Below are positions 46,301-60,345 of a stretch of DNA of 64,000 bases, piece after piece (the stretch's first letter is position 1; each line of letters begins with the position of its first letter). Source of the DNA: Chaetoderma sp. LZ-2023a. Its lineage: Eukaryota; Mollusca; Caudofoveata; Chaetodermatida; Chaetodermatidae. The notes under the pieces were generated by a model. It did no database searches, was not told the DNA's origin, and worked only from the letters and a program-made list of their open reading frames with translations. The DNA is taken from positions 68,507,188 through 68,571,187 of the forward strand of contig CM067370.1 in assembly GCA_034401795.1 (NCBI GenBank), given 5' to 3'. A program made the position numbers and the translations under genes.

Positions 46301-49300
46301 GCATGGGCGTATTGATGTGCACCTGTGTACGTATGCGCTTGCATATGCATATGCGTGTTGGTATGCGCCTGTGTACGTATGCCCTTTCATATGCATGTGC
46401 GTGTTTATATGCGCCTGTGTAAGTATGCGCTTTCATATGCATGGGCGTATTGATGTGCACCTGTGTACGTATGCGCTTTCATATGCATGTGCATATTGAT
46501 ATGCGCCTATGTACGTATGCGCTTTCATATGCATGTGCGTGTTGGTGTGCGCCTGTGTACGTATGCGCTTTCATAGGTATGTGCGTATTGATATGCGCCT
46601 ATGTACGTATGCGCTTTCATATGCATGTGCGTGTTGGTGTGCGCCTGTGTATGTATGCGCTTTCATAGGCATGGGCGTATTGATGTGCACCTGTGTACGT
46701 ATGCGCTTTCATATGCATGTGCGTGTTGGTGTGCGCCTGTGTACGTATGCACTTTCATATGCATTGGCGTATTGATGTGCACCTGTGTACGTATGCGCTT
46801 GCATATGCATGTGCGTGTTGGTGTGCGCCTGTGTACGTATGCGCTTTCATATGCATGGGCGTATTGATGTGCACCTGTGTACGTATGCGCTTGCATATGC
46901 ATGTGCGTGTTGGTGTGCACCTGTGTACGTATGTGCTTTCATATGCATGTGCGTGTTGGTGTGCGCCTGTGTACGTATGCGCTTTCATATGCATGTGCGT
47001 GTTGATATGCGCCTGTGTACGTATGCGTTTTCATATGCATGTGCGTGTTGGTGTGCGCCTGTGTACGTATGCGCTTTCATATGCATGTGCGTGTTGGTGT
47101 GCACCTGTGTACGTATGCGCTTTCATATGCATGTGCGTGTTGGTGTGCGCCTGTGTAAGTATGCGCTTGCATATACATGTGCGTGTTGATATGCGCCTGT
47201 GTACGTATGCGCATTCATATGCATGTGCGTGTTGATATGCGCCTGTGTACGTATGCGCTTTCATATGCATGTGCGTGTTGGTATGCGCCTGTGTACGTAT
47301 GCGCTTTCATATGCATGTGCGTGTTGATATGCGCCTGTGTAAGTATACGCTTTCATATGCATGGGCGTATTGATGTGCACTGTGTACGAATGGGCTTGCA
47401 TATGCATGTGCGTGTTGGTGTGCGCCTGTGTACGTATGCGCTTTTATATGCATGGGCGTATTGATGTGCACCAGTGTACGTATGCGCTTGCATATGCATG
47501 TGCGTGTTGGTGTGCGCCTGTCTACGTATGCGCTTTCATATGCATGTGCGTATTGAAATGCGCCTATGTACGTATGCGCTTTCTTATGCATGTGCGTGTT
47601 GGTGTGCGCCTGTGTACTTATGCGCTTCCATATGCATTTGTGCGTATTGATATGCGCCTATGTACGTATGCGCTTTCATATGCATGGGCGAATTGATGTG
47701 CACCGGTGTAAGTATGCGCTTTCATATGCATGTGCTTGTAGGTGTGCGCCTATGTACGTAAGCGCTTTCATATGCATGGGCGTATTGATGTGCACCTGTG
47801 TACGTATGCGCTTGCACATGCATGTGCGTGTTGGTGTGCACCTGTGTACGTATGCGCTTTCATAAGCATGGGCGTATTGATGTGCACCTGTGTACGCATG
47901 CGCTTGCATATGCATGTGCGTGTTGGTGTGCGCCTGTGTAAGTATGCGCTTGCATATACATGTGCGTGTTGATATGCGCCTGTACGTATGCGCTTTCATT
48001 TGCATGTGCGTGTTGATATGCACCTGTTTAATTATGCGCTTTCATATACATGGGCGTATTGATGTGCACCTGTGTACGTATGCGCATGCATATGCATGTG
48101 CATGTTGGTGTGCACCTGTGTATGTATGCGCTGGCATATACATGTGTGTGTTGATAGGCGCCTGTGTAAGTATGCGCTTGCATATGCATGTGCGTTTTGG
48201 TGTGCGCCTGTGTAAGTATGCGCTTGCATATACATGTGCGTGTTGATATGCGCCTGTGTAAGTATGCGCTTGCATATGCATGTGCGTGTTGATATGCACA
48301 TGTGTAAGTATGCACTTTCATATGCATGTGCGTGTTGGTGTGCGCCTGTGTACGTATGCGCTTTCATATGCATGGGCGTATTGATGTGCACCTGTGTACG
48401 TATGCGCTTGCATATGCATGTGCGTGTTGGTGTGCGCCTGTGTACGTATGCGCTTTCATATGCATTGGCGTATTGATGTGCACATGTGTACGTATGCGCT
48501 TGCATATGCATGTGCGTGTTGGTGTGCGCCTGTGTACGTATGCACTTTAATATGCATGTGCGTGTTGGTGTGCGCCTCTGTACGTATGCGCTTTCATATG
48601 CATGTGCGTATTGATATGCGCCTATGTACGTATGCGCTTTAATATGCATGTGCGTGTTGGTGTGCGCCTGTGTACGTATGCGCTTTCATATGCATGTGCG
48701 TATTGATATGCGCCTATGTACGTATGCGCTTTCATATGCATGTGCGTGTTGGTGTGCGCCTGTGTACGTATGCGCTTTCATATGCATGTGCGTATTGATA
48801 TGCGCCTATGTACGTATGCGCTTTCATATGCATGGGCGTATTGATGTGCACCTGAGTAAGTATGCGCTTTCATATGCATGTGCGTGTTGGTGTGCGCCTG
48901 TGTACGTATGCGCTTTCATATGCATGGGCGTATTGATGTGCACCTGTGTACGTATGCGCTTGCATATGCATGTGCGTGTTGGTGTGCGCCTGTGTACGTA
49001 TGCGCTTTCATATGCATGGGCGTATTGATGTGCACCTGTGTACGTATGCGCTTGCATATGCATGTGCGTGTTGGTGTGCGCCTGTGTACGTATGCGCTTT
49101 CATTTGCATGTGCGTGTTGGTGTGCGCCTGTGGACGTATGCGCTTTCATATGCATGGGCGTATTGATGTGCACCTGTGTACGTATGCGCTTGCATATGCA
49201 TATGCGTGTTGGTATGCGCCTGTGTACGTATGCCCTTTCATATGCATGTGCGTGTTTATATGCGCCTGTGTAAGTATGCGCTTTCATATGCATGGGCGTA

Positions 49301-52300
49301 TTGATGTGCACCTGTGTACGTATGCCCTTTCATATGCATGTGCATATTGATATGCGCCTATGTACGTATGCGCTTTCATATGCATGTGCGTGTTGGTGTG
49401 CGCCTGTGTACGTATGCGCTTTCATAGGTATGTGCGTATTGATATGCGCCTATGTACGTATGCGCTTTCATATGCATGTGCGTGTTGGTGTGCGCCTGTG
49501 TACGTATGCGCTTTCATAGGCATGGGCGTATTGATGTGCACCTGTGTACGTATGCGCTTTCATATGCATGTGCGTGTTGGTGTGCGCCTGTGTACGTATG
49601 CACTTTCATATGCATTGGCGTATTGATGTGCACCTGTGTACGTATGCGCTTGCATATGCATGTGCGTGTTGGTGTGCGCCTGTGTACGTATGCGCTTTCA
49701 TATGCATGGGCGTATTGATGTGCACCTGTGTACGTATGCGCTTGCATATGCATGTGCGTGTTGGTGTGCGCCTGTGTACGTATGTGCTTTCATATGCATG
49801 TGCGTGTTGGTGTGCGCCTGTGTACGTATGCGCTTTCATATGCATGTGCGTGTTGATATGCGCCTGTGTACGTATGCGTTTTCATATGCATGTGCGTGTT
49901 GGTGTGCGCCTGTGTACGTATGCGCTTTCATATGCATGTGCGTGTTGGTGTGCACCTGTGTACGTATGCGCTTTCATATGCATGTGCGTGTTGGTGTGCG
50001 CCTGTGTAAGTATGCGCTTGCATATACATGTGCGTGTTGATATGCGCCTGTGTACGTATGCGCATTCATATGCATGTGCGTGTTGATATGCGCCTGTGTA
50101 CGTATGCGCTTTCATATGCATGTGCGTGTTGGTATGCGCCTGTGTACGTATGCGCTTTCATATGCATGTGCGTGTTGATATGCGCCTGTGTAAGTATACG
50201 CTTTCATATGCATGGGCGTATTGATGTGCACTGTGTACGAATGGGCTTGCATATGCAAATGCGTGTTGGTGTGCGCCTGTGTACGTATGCGCTTTCATAT
50301 GCATGGGCGTATTGATGTGCACCAGTGTACGTATGCGCTTGCATATGCATGTGCGTGTTGGTGTGCGCCTGTCTACGTATGCGCTTTCATATGCATGTGC
50401 GTATTGAAATGCGCCTATGTACGTATGCGCTTTCTTATGCATGTGCGTGTTGGTGTGCGCCTGTGTACTTATGCGCTTCCATATGCATTTGTGCGTATTG
50501 ATATGCGCCTATGTACGTATGCGCTTTCATATGCATGGGCGAATTGATGTGCACCGGTGTAACTATGCGCTTTCATATGCATGTGCTTGTTGGTGTGCGC
50601 CTATGTACGTATGCGCTTTCATATGCATGGGCGTATTGATGTGCACCTGTGTACGTATGCGCTTGCACATGCATGTGCGTGTTGGTGTGCACCTGTGTAC
50701 GTATGCGCTTTCATAAGCATGGGCGTATTGATGTGCACCTGTGTACGTATGCGCTTGCATATGCATGTGCGTGTTGGTGTGCGCCTGTGTACGTATGCGC
50801 TTTCATATGCATGTGCGTGTTGGTGTGCGCCTGTGTACGTATGCGCTTTCATATGCATGGGTGTATTGATGTGCACCTGTGTACGTATGCGCTTGCATAT
50901 GCATGTGCGTGTTGGTGTGCACCTGTGTACGTATGCGCTTTCATATGCATGTGCGTGTTGATATGGGCCTGTGTACGTATGCGCTTTCATATGCATGCAC
51001 GTGTTGGTGTGCGCCTGTGTACGTATGCGCTTTCATATGCATGTGCGTGTTGGTATGCACCTGTGTACGTATGCGCTTTCATATGCATGTGCGTGTTGGT
51101 GTGCGCCTGTGTAAGTATGCGCTTGCATATACATGTGCGTGTTGATATGCGCCTGTGTAAGTATGCGCTTTCATATGCATGTGCGTGTTGATATGCGCCT
51201 GTGTAAGTATGCGCTTTCATGTGCATGTGCGTGTTGATATGCGCATGTGTACGTATGCGCTTTCATATGCATGTGCGTGTTGATATGCGCCTGTGTACGT
51301 ATGCGCTTTCATATGCATGTGCGTGTTGGTATGCGCCTGTGTACGTATGCGCTTTCATATGCATGTGCGTGTTGATATGCGCCTGTGTAAGTATGCGCTT
51401 TCATATGCATGTGCGTGTTGATATGCGCCTGTGTACGTATGCGCTTTCATATGCATGTGCGTGTTGGTGTGCACCTGTGTACGTATGCGCTTTCATATGC
51501 ATGTGCGTGTTGGTGTGCACCTGTGTACGTATGCGCTTTCATATGCATGTGCGTGTTGGTGTGCGCCTGTGTAAGTATGCGCTTGCATATACATGTGCGT
51601 GTTGATATGCGCCTGTGTAAGTATGCGCTTTCATATGCATGTGCGTGTTGATATGCGCCTGTGTAAGTATGCGTTTGCATATACATGTGCGTGTTGATAT
51701 GCGCCTGTGTACGTATGCGCTTTCATATGCATGTGCGTGTTGATATGCGCCTGTGTACGTATGCGCTTGCATATACATGTGCGTGTTGATATGCGCCTGT
51801 GTAAGTATGCGCTTTCATATGCATGTGCGTGTTGATATGCGCCTGTGTAAGTATGCGCTTTCATGTGCATGTGCGTGTTGATATGCGCATGTGTACGTAT
51901 GCGCTTTCATATGCATGTGCGTGTTGATATGCGCCTGTGTACGTATGCGCTTTCATATGCATGTGCGTGTTGGTATGCGCCTGTGTACGTATGCGCTTTC
52001 ATATGCATGTGCGTGTTGATATGCGCCTGTGTAAGTATGCGCTTTCATATGCATGTGCGTGTTGATATGCGCCTGTGTACGTATGCGCTTTCATATGCAT
52101 GTGCGTGTTGGTGTGCACCTGTGTACGTATGCGCTTTCATATGCATGTGCGTGTTGGTGTGCACCTGTGTACGTATGCGCTTTCATATGCATGTGCGTGT
52201 TGGTGTGCGCCTGTGTAAGTATGCGCTTGCATATACATGTGCGTGTTGATATGCGCCTGTGTAAGTATGCGCTTTCATATGCATGTGCGTGTTGATATGC

Positions 52301-54310
52301 GCCTGTGTAAGTATGCGTTTGCATATACATGTGCGTGTTGATATGCGCCTGTGTACGTATGCGCTTTCATATGCATGTGCGTGTTGATATGCGCCTGTGT
52401 ACGTATGCGCTTTCATATGCATGTGCGTGTTGGTATGCGCCTGTGTACGTATGCACTTTCATATGCATGTGCGTGTTGATATGCGCCTGTGTAAGTATGC
52501 GCTTTCATATGCATGGGCGTATTGATGTGCACCTGTGTACGTATGCGCTTGCATATGCATGTGCATGTTGCTGTGCGCCTGTGTACGTATGCGCTTTCAT
52601 ATGCATGGGCGTATTGATGTGCACCTGTGTACGTATGCGCTTGCATATGCATGTGCGTGTTGGTGTGCGCCTGTGTACGTATGCGCTTTCATATGCATGT
52701 GCGTATTGATGTGCACCTGTGTACGTATGCGCTTGCATATGCATATGCGTGTTGGTATGCGCCTGTGTACGTATGCCCTTTCATATGCATGTGCGTGTTT
52801 ATATGCGCCTGTGTAAGTATGCGCTTTCATATGCATGGGCGTATTGATGTGCACCTGTGTACGTATGCCCTTTCATATGCATGTGCATATTGATATGCGC
52901 CTATGTACGTATGCGCTTTCATATGCATGTGCGTGTTGGTGTGCGCCTGTGTACGTATGCGCTTTCATAGGTATGTGCGTATTGATATGCGCCTATGTAC
53001 GTATGCGCTTTCATATGCATGTGCGTGTTGGTGTGCGCCTGTGTACGTATGCGCTTTCATAGGCATGGGCGTATTGATGTGCACCTGTGTACGTATGCGC
53101 TTTCATATGCATGTGCGTGTTGGTGTGCGCCTGTGTACGTATGCACTTTCATATGCATTGGCGTATTGATGTGCACCTGTGTACGTATGCGCTTGCATAT
53201 GCATGTGCGTGTTGGTGTGCGCCTGTGTACGTATGCGCTTTCATATGCATGGGCGTATTGATGTGCACCTGTGTACGTATGCGCTTGCATATGCATGTGC
53301 GTGTTGGTGTGCGCCTGTGTACGTATGTGCTTTCATATGCATGTGCGTGTTGGTGTGCGCCTGTGTACGTATGCGCTTTCATATGCATGTGCGTGTTGAT
53401 ATGCGCCTGTGTACGTATGCGTTTTCATATGCATGTGCGTGTTGGTGTGCGCCTGTGTACGTATGCGCTTTCATATGCATGTGCGTGTTGGTGTGCACCT
53501 GTGTACGTATGCGCTTTCATATGCATGTGCGTGTTGGTGTGCGCCTGTGTAAGTATGCGCTTGCATATACATGTGCGTGTTGATATGCGCCTGTGTACGT
53601 ATGCGCATTCATATGCATGTGCGTGTTGATATGCGCCTGTGTACGTATGCGCTTTCATATGCATGTGCGTGTTGGTATGCGCCTGTGTACGTATGCGCTT
53701 TCATATGCATGTGCGTGTTGATATGCGCCTGTGTAAGTATACGCTTTCATATGCATGGGCGTATTGATGTGCACTGTGTACGAATGGGCTTGCATATGCA
53801 AATGCGTGTTGGTGTGCGCCTGTGTACGTATGCGCTTTCATATGCATGGGCGTATTGATGTGCACCAGTGTACGTATGCGCTTGCATATGCATGTGCGTG
53901 TTGGTGTGCGCCTGTCTACGTATGCGCTTTCATATGCATGTGCGTATTGAAATGCGCCTATGTACGTATGCGCTTTCTTATGCATGTGCGTGTTGGTGTG
54001 CGCCTGTGTACTTATGCGCTTCCATATGCATTTGTGCGTATTGATATGCGCCTATGTACGTATGCGCTTTCATATGCATGGGCGAATTGATGTGCACCGG
54101 TGTAACTATGCGCTTTCATATGCATGTGCTTGTTGGTGTGCGCCTATGTACGTATGCGCTTTCATATGCATGGGCGTATTGATGTGCACCTGTGTACGTA
54201 TGCGCTTGCACATGCATGTGCGTGTTGGTGTGCACCTGTGTACGTATGCGCTTTCATAAGCATGGGCGTATTGATGTGCACCTGTGTACGTATGCGCTTG
54301 CATATGCATG
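40390..54310. repeat. Large higher-order repeats of array 2
   Basis: A rare unit with a 2-bp loss and a changed neighbour (TGCACTGTGTACGAATGGGC) occurs at 43281, 47376, 50227 and 53770. Spacings are 4095, 2851 and 3543 bp, and the surrounding kilobases match in order at these same offsets. A second shared marker, a 2-bp insertion in CATTTGTGCGTATTG, accompanies each. These are four near-identical copies of a multi-kilobase block with internal unit gains and losses. Confidence 0.85.
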
Positions 54311-57300
54311 TGCGTGTTGGTGTGCGCCTGTGTACGTATGCGCTTTCATATGCATGTGCGTGTTGGTGTGCGCCTGTGTACGTATGCGCTTTCATATGCA
54401 TGGGTGTATTGATGTGCACCTGTGTACGTATGCGCTTGCATATGCATGTGCGTGTTGGTGTGCACCTGTGTACGTATGCGCTTTCATATGCATGTGCGTG
54501 TTGATATGGGCCTGTGTACGTATGCGCTTTCATATGCATGCACGTGTTGGTGTGCGCCTGTGTACGTATGCGCTTTCATATGCATGTGCGTGTTGGTATG
54601 CACCTGTGTACGTATGCGCTTTCATATGCATGTGCGTGTTGGTGTGCGCCTGTGTAAGTATGCGCTTGCATATACATGTGCGTGTTGATATGCGCCTGTG
54701 TAAGTATGCGCTTTCATATGCATGTGCGTGTTGATATGCGCCTGTGTAAGTATGCGCTTTCATGTGCATGTGCGTGTTGATATGCGCATGTGTACGTATG
54801 CGCTTTCATATGCATGTGCGTGTTGATATGCGCCTGTGTACGTATGCGCTTTCATATGCATGTGCGTGTTGGTATGCGCCTGTGTACGTATGCGCTTTCA
54901 TATGCATGTGCGTGTTGATATGCGCCTGTGTAAGTATGCGCTTTCATATGCATGTGCGTGTTGATATGCGCCTGTGTACGTATGCGCTTTCATATGCATG
55001 TGCGTGTTGGTGTGCACCTGTGTACGTATGCGCTTTCATATGCATGTGCGTGTTGGTGTGCACCTGTGTACGTATGCGCTTTCATATGCATGTGCGTGTT
55101 GGTGTGCGCCTGTGTAAGTATGCGCTTGCATATACATGTGCGTGTTGATATGCGCCTGTGTAAGTATGCGCTTTCATATGCATGTGCGTGTTGATATGCG
55201 CCTGTGTAAGTATGCGTTTGCATATACATGTGCGTGTTGATATGCGCCTGTGTACGTATGCGCTTTCATATGCATGTGCGTGTTGATATGCGCCTGTGTA
55301 CGTATGCGCTTTCATATGCATGTGCGTGTTGGTATGCGCCTGTGTACGTATGCGCTTTCATATGCATGTGCGTGTTGATATGCGCCTGTGTAAGTATGCG
55401 CTTTCATATGCATGTGCGTGTTGATATGCGCCTGTGTACGTATGCGCTTTCATATGCATGTGCGTGTTGGTGTGCACCTGTGTACGTATGCGCTTTCATA
55501 TGCATGTGCGTGTTGGTGTGCACCTGTGTACGTATGCGCTTTCATATGCATGTGCGTGTTGGTGTGCGCCTGTGTAAGTATGCGCTTGCATATACATGTG
55601 CGTGTTGATATGCGCCTGTGTAAGTATGCGCTTTCATATGCATGTGCGTGTTGATATGCGCCTGTGTAAGTATGCGTTTGCATATACATGTGCGTGTTGA
55701 TATGCGCCTGTGTACGTATGCGCTTTCATATGCATGTGCGTGTTGATATGCGCCTGTGTACGTATGCGCTTTCATATGCATGTGCGTGTTGGTATGCGCC
55801 TGTGTACGTATGCACTTTCATATGCATGTGCGTGTTGATATGCGCCTGTGTAAGTATGCGCTTTCATATGCATGGGCGTATTGATGTGCACCTGTGTACG
55901 TATGCGCTTGCATATGCATGTGCATGTTGCTGTGCGCCTGTGTACGTATGCGCTTTCATATGCATGGGCGTATTGATGTGCACCTGTGTACGTATGCGCT
56001 TGCATATGCATGTGCGTGTTGGTGTGCGCCTGTGTACGTATGCGCTTTCATATGCATGTGCGTATTGATATGCGCCTATGTAGGTATGCGCCTTCATATG
56101 CATGTGCGTGTTGGTGTGCGCCTGTGTACGTATGCGCTTTCATATGCATGTGCGTATTGATATGCGCCTATGTACGTATGCGTTTACATATGCATGGGCG
56201 AATTGATGTGCACCTGTGTAAGTATGCGCTTTCATATGCATGTGCGTGTTGGTGTGCGCCTGTGTACGTATGCGCTTTCATATGCATGGACGTATTGATG
56301 TGCGCCTGTGTACGTATGCGCTTGCATATGCATGTGCGTGTTGGTGTGCGCCTGTGTACGTATGCGCTTTCATATGCATGGGCGTATTGATGTGCACTTG
56401 TGTACGTATGCGCTTGCATATGCATGTGCGTGATGGTGTGCGCCTGTGTACGTATGCGCTTTCATATGCGTGTGCGTGTTGATATGCGCCTGTGTACGTA
56501 TGCGCTTTCATATGCATGCGCGTGTTGGTGTGCGCCTGTGTACGTATGCGCTTTCATATGCATGTGCGTGTTGGTGTGCACCTGTGTACGTATGCGCTTT
56601 CATATGCATGTGCGTGTTGGTGTGCGCCTGTGTAAGTATGCACTTGCATATACATGTGCGTGTTGATATGCGCGTGTGTAAGTATGCGCTTTCATATGCA
56701 TGTGCGTGTTGATATGCGCCTGTGTAAGTATGCGCTTTCATATGCATGTGCGTGTTGATATGCGCCTGTGTACGTATGCGCTTTCATATGCATGTGCGTG
56801 TTGATATGCGCCTGTGTACGTATGCGCTTTCATATGCATGTGCGTGTTGGTATGCGCCTGTGTACGTATGTGCTTTCATATGCATGTGCGTGTTGATATG
56901 CGCCTGTGTAAGTATGCGCTTTCATATGCATGTGCGTGTTGATATGCGCCTGTGTACGTATGCGCTTTCATATGCATGTGCGTGTTGGTGTGCGCCTGTG
57001 TACGTATGCGCTTTCTTATGCATGTGCGTGTTGGTGTGCACCTTTGTACGTATGCGCTTTCATATGCATGTGCGTGTTGGTGTGTGCCTGTGTAAGTATG
57101 CGCTTGCATATACATGTGCGTGTTGATATGCGCCTGTGTACGTATGCGCTTTCATATGCATGTGCGTGTTGATATGCGCCTGTGCACGTATGCGCTTTCA
57201 TATGCATGTGCGTGTTGGTATGCGCCTGTGTACGTATGCGCTTTCATATGCATGGGCGTGTTGGTGTGCGCCTGTGTACGTATGCGATTTCATATGCATG

Positions 57301-57959
57301 TGCGTGTTGGTGTGCGCCTGTGTACGTATGCGCTTTCATATGCATGGGCGTATTGATGTGCACCTGTGTAAGTATGCGCTTTCATATGCATGTGCGTGTT
57401 GATATGCGCCTGTGTACGTATGCGCTTTCATATGCATGTGCGTGTTGGTGTGCGCCTGTGTACGTACGCACTTTCATATGCATGTGCGTGTTGGTGCGCA
57501 CCTGTGAACGTATGCGCTTTCATATGCATGTGCGTGTTGGTGTGGGCCTGTGTATGTATGCGCTTGCATATACATGTGCGTGTTGATATGCGCCTGTGTA
57601 CGTATGCGCTTTCATATGCATGTGCGTGTTGGTGTTGTCCTGTGTACGTATGTGCTTTCATATGCATGTGCGTGTTGGTGTGCACATGTGTACGTATGCG
57701 CTTTCATATGCATGTGCGTGTTGGTGTGCGCCTGTGTACGTATGCGCTTTCATATGCATGTGCGTGTTGATATGCACCTGTGTAAGTATGCGCTTTCATA
57801 TGCATGTGCGTGTTGATATGCGCCTGTGTACGTATGCGCTTTCATATGCATGTGCGTGTTGGTGTGCGCCTGTGTACGTATGCGCTTTCATATGCATGTG
57901 CGTGTTGGTGTGCACCTGTGTACGTATGCGCTTTCATATGCATGTGCGTGTTGGTGTGC

Positions 57960-60345
57960 GCCTGTGTACGTATGCGCTTTCATATGCATGTGCATGTTGA
58001 TATGCACCTGTGTAAGTATGCGCTTTCATATACATGGGCGTATTGATGTGCACCTGTGTACGTATGCGCTTGCATATGCATGGGCGTGTTGGTGTGCGCT
58101 TGTGTTAGTATGCGCTTGCATATACATGTGCGTGTTGATATGCGCCTGTGTGAGTATGCGCTTGCATATGCATGTGCGTGTTGGTGTGCGCCTGTGTAAG
58201 TATGCGCTTGCATATACATGTGCGTGTTTTTGATGCGCCTGTGTAAGTATGCGCTTGCATATGCATGTGCATGTTGATATGCACCTGTGTAAGTATGCGC
58301 TTTCATATACATGGGCGTATTGATATGCACCTGTGTACGTATGCGCTTGCATATGCATGTGCGTGTTGGTGTGCGCCTGTGTACGTATGCGCTTTCATAT
58401 ACATGGGCGTATTGATGTGCACCTGTGTACGTATGCGCTTGCATATGCATGTGCGTGTTGATATGCACATGTGTAAGTATGCGCTTTCATATACATGGGC
58501 GTATTGATGTGCACCTGTGTACGTATGCACTTGCATATGCATGTGCGTATTGATGTGCACCTGTGTACCTATGCACTTGCATATGCATGTGCGTGTTGGT
58601 GTGTCCCTGCGTACGTATGCGCTTTCATATACATGTGCGTATTGATATGCACCTGTGTACGTATGCGCTTGCATATACATGTGCGTGTTGGTGTGCGCCT
58701 GTGTACGTATGCGCTTTCATATGCATGTGCGTGTTGGTGTGCACCTGTGTACGTATGCGCTTTCATATGCATGTGCGTGTTGGTGTGCTCCTGTGTACGT
58801 ATGCGCTTTCATATGCATGTGCGTGTTGATATGCACCTGTGTAAGTATGCGCTTTCATATACATGGGCGTATTGATGTGCACCTGTGTACATATGCGCTT
58901 GCATATGCATGTGCGTGTTGGTGTGCGCTTGTGTAAGTATGCGCTTGCATATACATGTGCGTGTTGATATGCGCCTGTGTGAGTATGCGCTTGCATATGC
59001 ATGTGCGTGTTGGTGTGCGCCTGTGTAAGTATGCGCTTTCATATACATGGGCGTATTGATATGCACCTGTGTACGTATGCGCTTGCATATACATGTGCGT
59101 GTTGATATGCGCCTGTGTACGTATGCGCTTTCATATACATGGGCGTATTGATGTGCACCTGTGTACGTATGCGCTTGCATTTGCATGTGCGTGTTGATAT
59201 GCACCTGTGTAAGTATGCGCTTTCATATACATGGGCGTATTGATATGCACCTGTGTACGTATGCGCTTGCATATGCATGTGCGTGTTGGTGTGCGCCTGT
59301 GTACGTATGCGCTTTCATATACATCGGCGTATTGATGTGCACCTGTGTACGTATGCGCTTGCATATGCATGTGCGTGTTGATATGCACCTGTGTAAGTAT
59401 GCGCTTTCATATACATGGGCGTATTGATGTGCACCTGTGTACATATGCGCTTGCATATGCATGTGCGTATTGATGTGCACCTGTGTACCTATGCGCTTGC
59501 ATATGCATGTGCGTGTTGGTGTGTGCCTGCGTACGTATGCGCTTTCATATACATGGGCGTATTGATATGCACCTGTGTACGTATGCGCTTGCATATACAT
59601 GTGCGTGTTGATATGCGCCTGTGTACGTATGCGCTTTCATATACATGGGCGTATTGATGTGCACCTGTGTACGTATGCGCTTGCATATGCATGTGCGTGT
59701 TTGTGTGCGCCTGTGTACGTAAGCACTTTCATATACATGGGCGTATTGATATGCGCCTGTGTACGTATGCGCTTGCATATGCATGTGCGTGTTGATATGC
59801 ACCTGTGTAAGTATGCGCTTTCATATACATGGGCGTATTGATATGCGCCTATGTACGTATGCGCTTTCATATACATGGGCGTATTGATATGCGCTTATGT
59901 ACGTATGCGCTTTCATATACATGGGCGTATTGATATGCGCCTATGTACGTATGCGCTTTCATATACATGGGCGTATTGATATGCGCCTATGTACGTATGC
60001 GCTTTCATATACATGGGCGTATTGATATGCACCTGTGTAAGTATGCGCTTTCATATACATGGGCGTATTGATATGCGCCTATGTACGTATGCGCTTTCAT
60101 ATACATGGGCGTATTGATATGCGCCTGTGTACGTATGCACTTTCATATGCATGTGCGTGTTGATATGCGCCTGTGTACGTATGCGCTTTCATATACATGT
60201 GCGTTTTGATATGCACCTGTGTACGTATGCGCTTGCATATGCATATGCGTGTTGGTGTGCGCCTGTGTACGTATGCGCTTTCATATACATGTGCGTGTTG
60301 GTGTGCGCCTGTGTACGTATGCGCTTGCATATGCATGTGCGTGTT
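57960..60345. repeat. Right-hand subfamily of the satellite (CATATACATGGGCGTATTG)
   Basis: Towards the right end most units carry ATACATGGGCGTATTGATATG in place of ATGCATGTGCGTGTTGGTGTG. Near 59,830-60,120 this form repeats with little interruption. The subfamily is rare in the centre of the array, so the edge evolves apart from it. Confidence 0.75.

Larger units (their letters stand above)
35494..60345. repeat. 46-bp satellite array 2
   Basis: About 540 copies of the same unit as array 1 continue beyond the retrotransposon. The first units match those at 38,114 onward (offset 2620 bp), including the rare CTTGTTGG and GTACTTATG variants. A local duplication of 414 bp (9 units) occurs at 35,854-36,663, one of 644 bp (14 units) at 51,219-52,300 and one of 460 bp (10 units) at 54,950-55,690. 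Apparent reading frames of up to 329 codons (minus strand, 35,886-36,875) are compositional. Confidence 0.97.
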
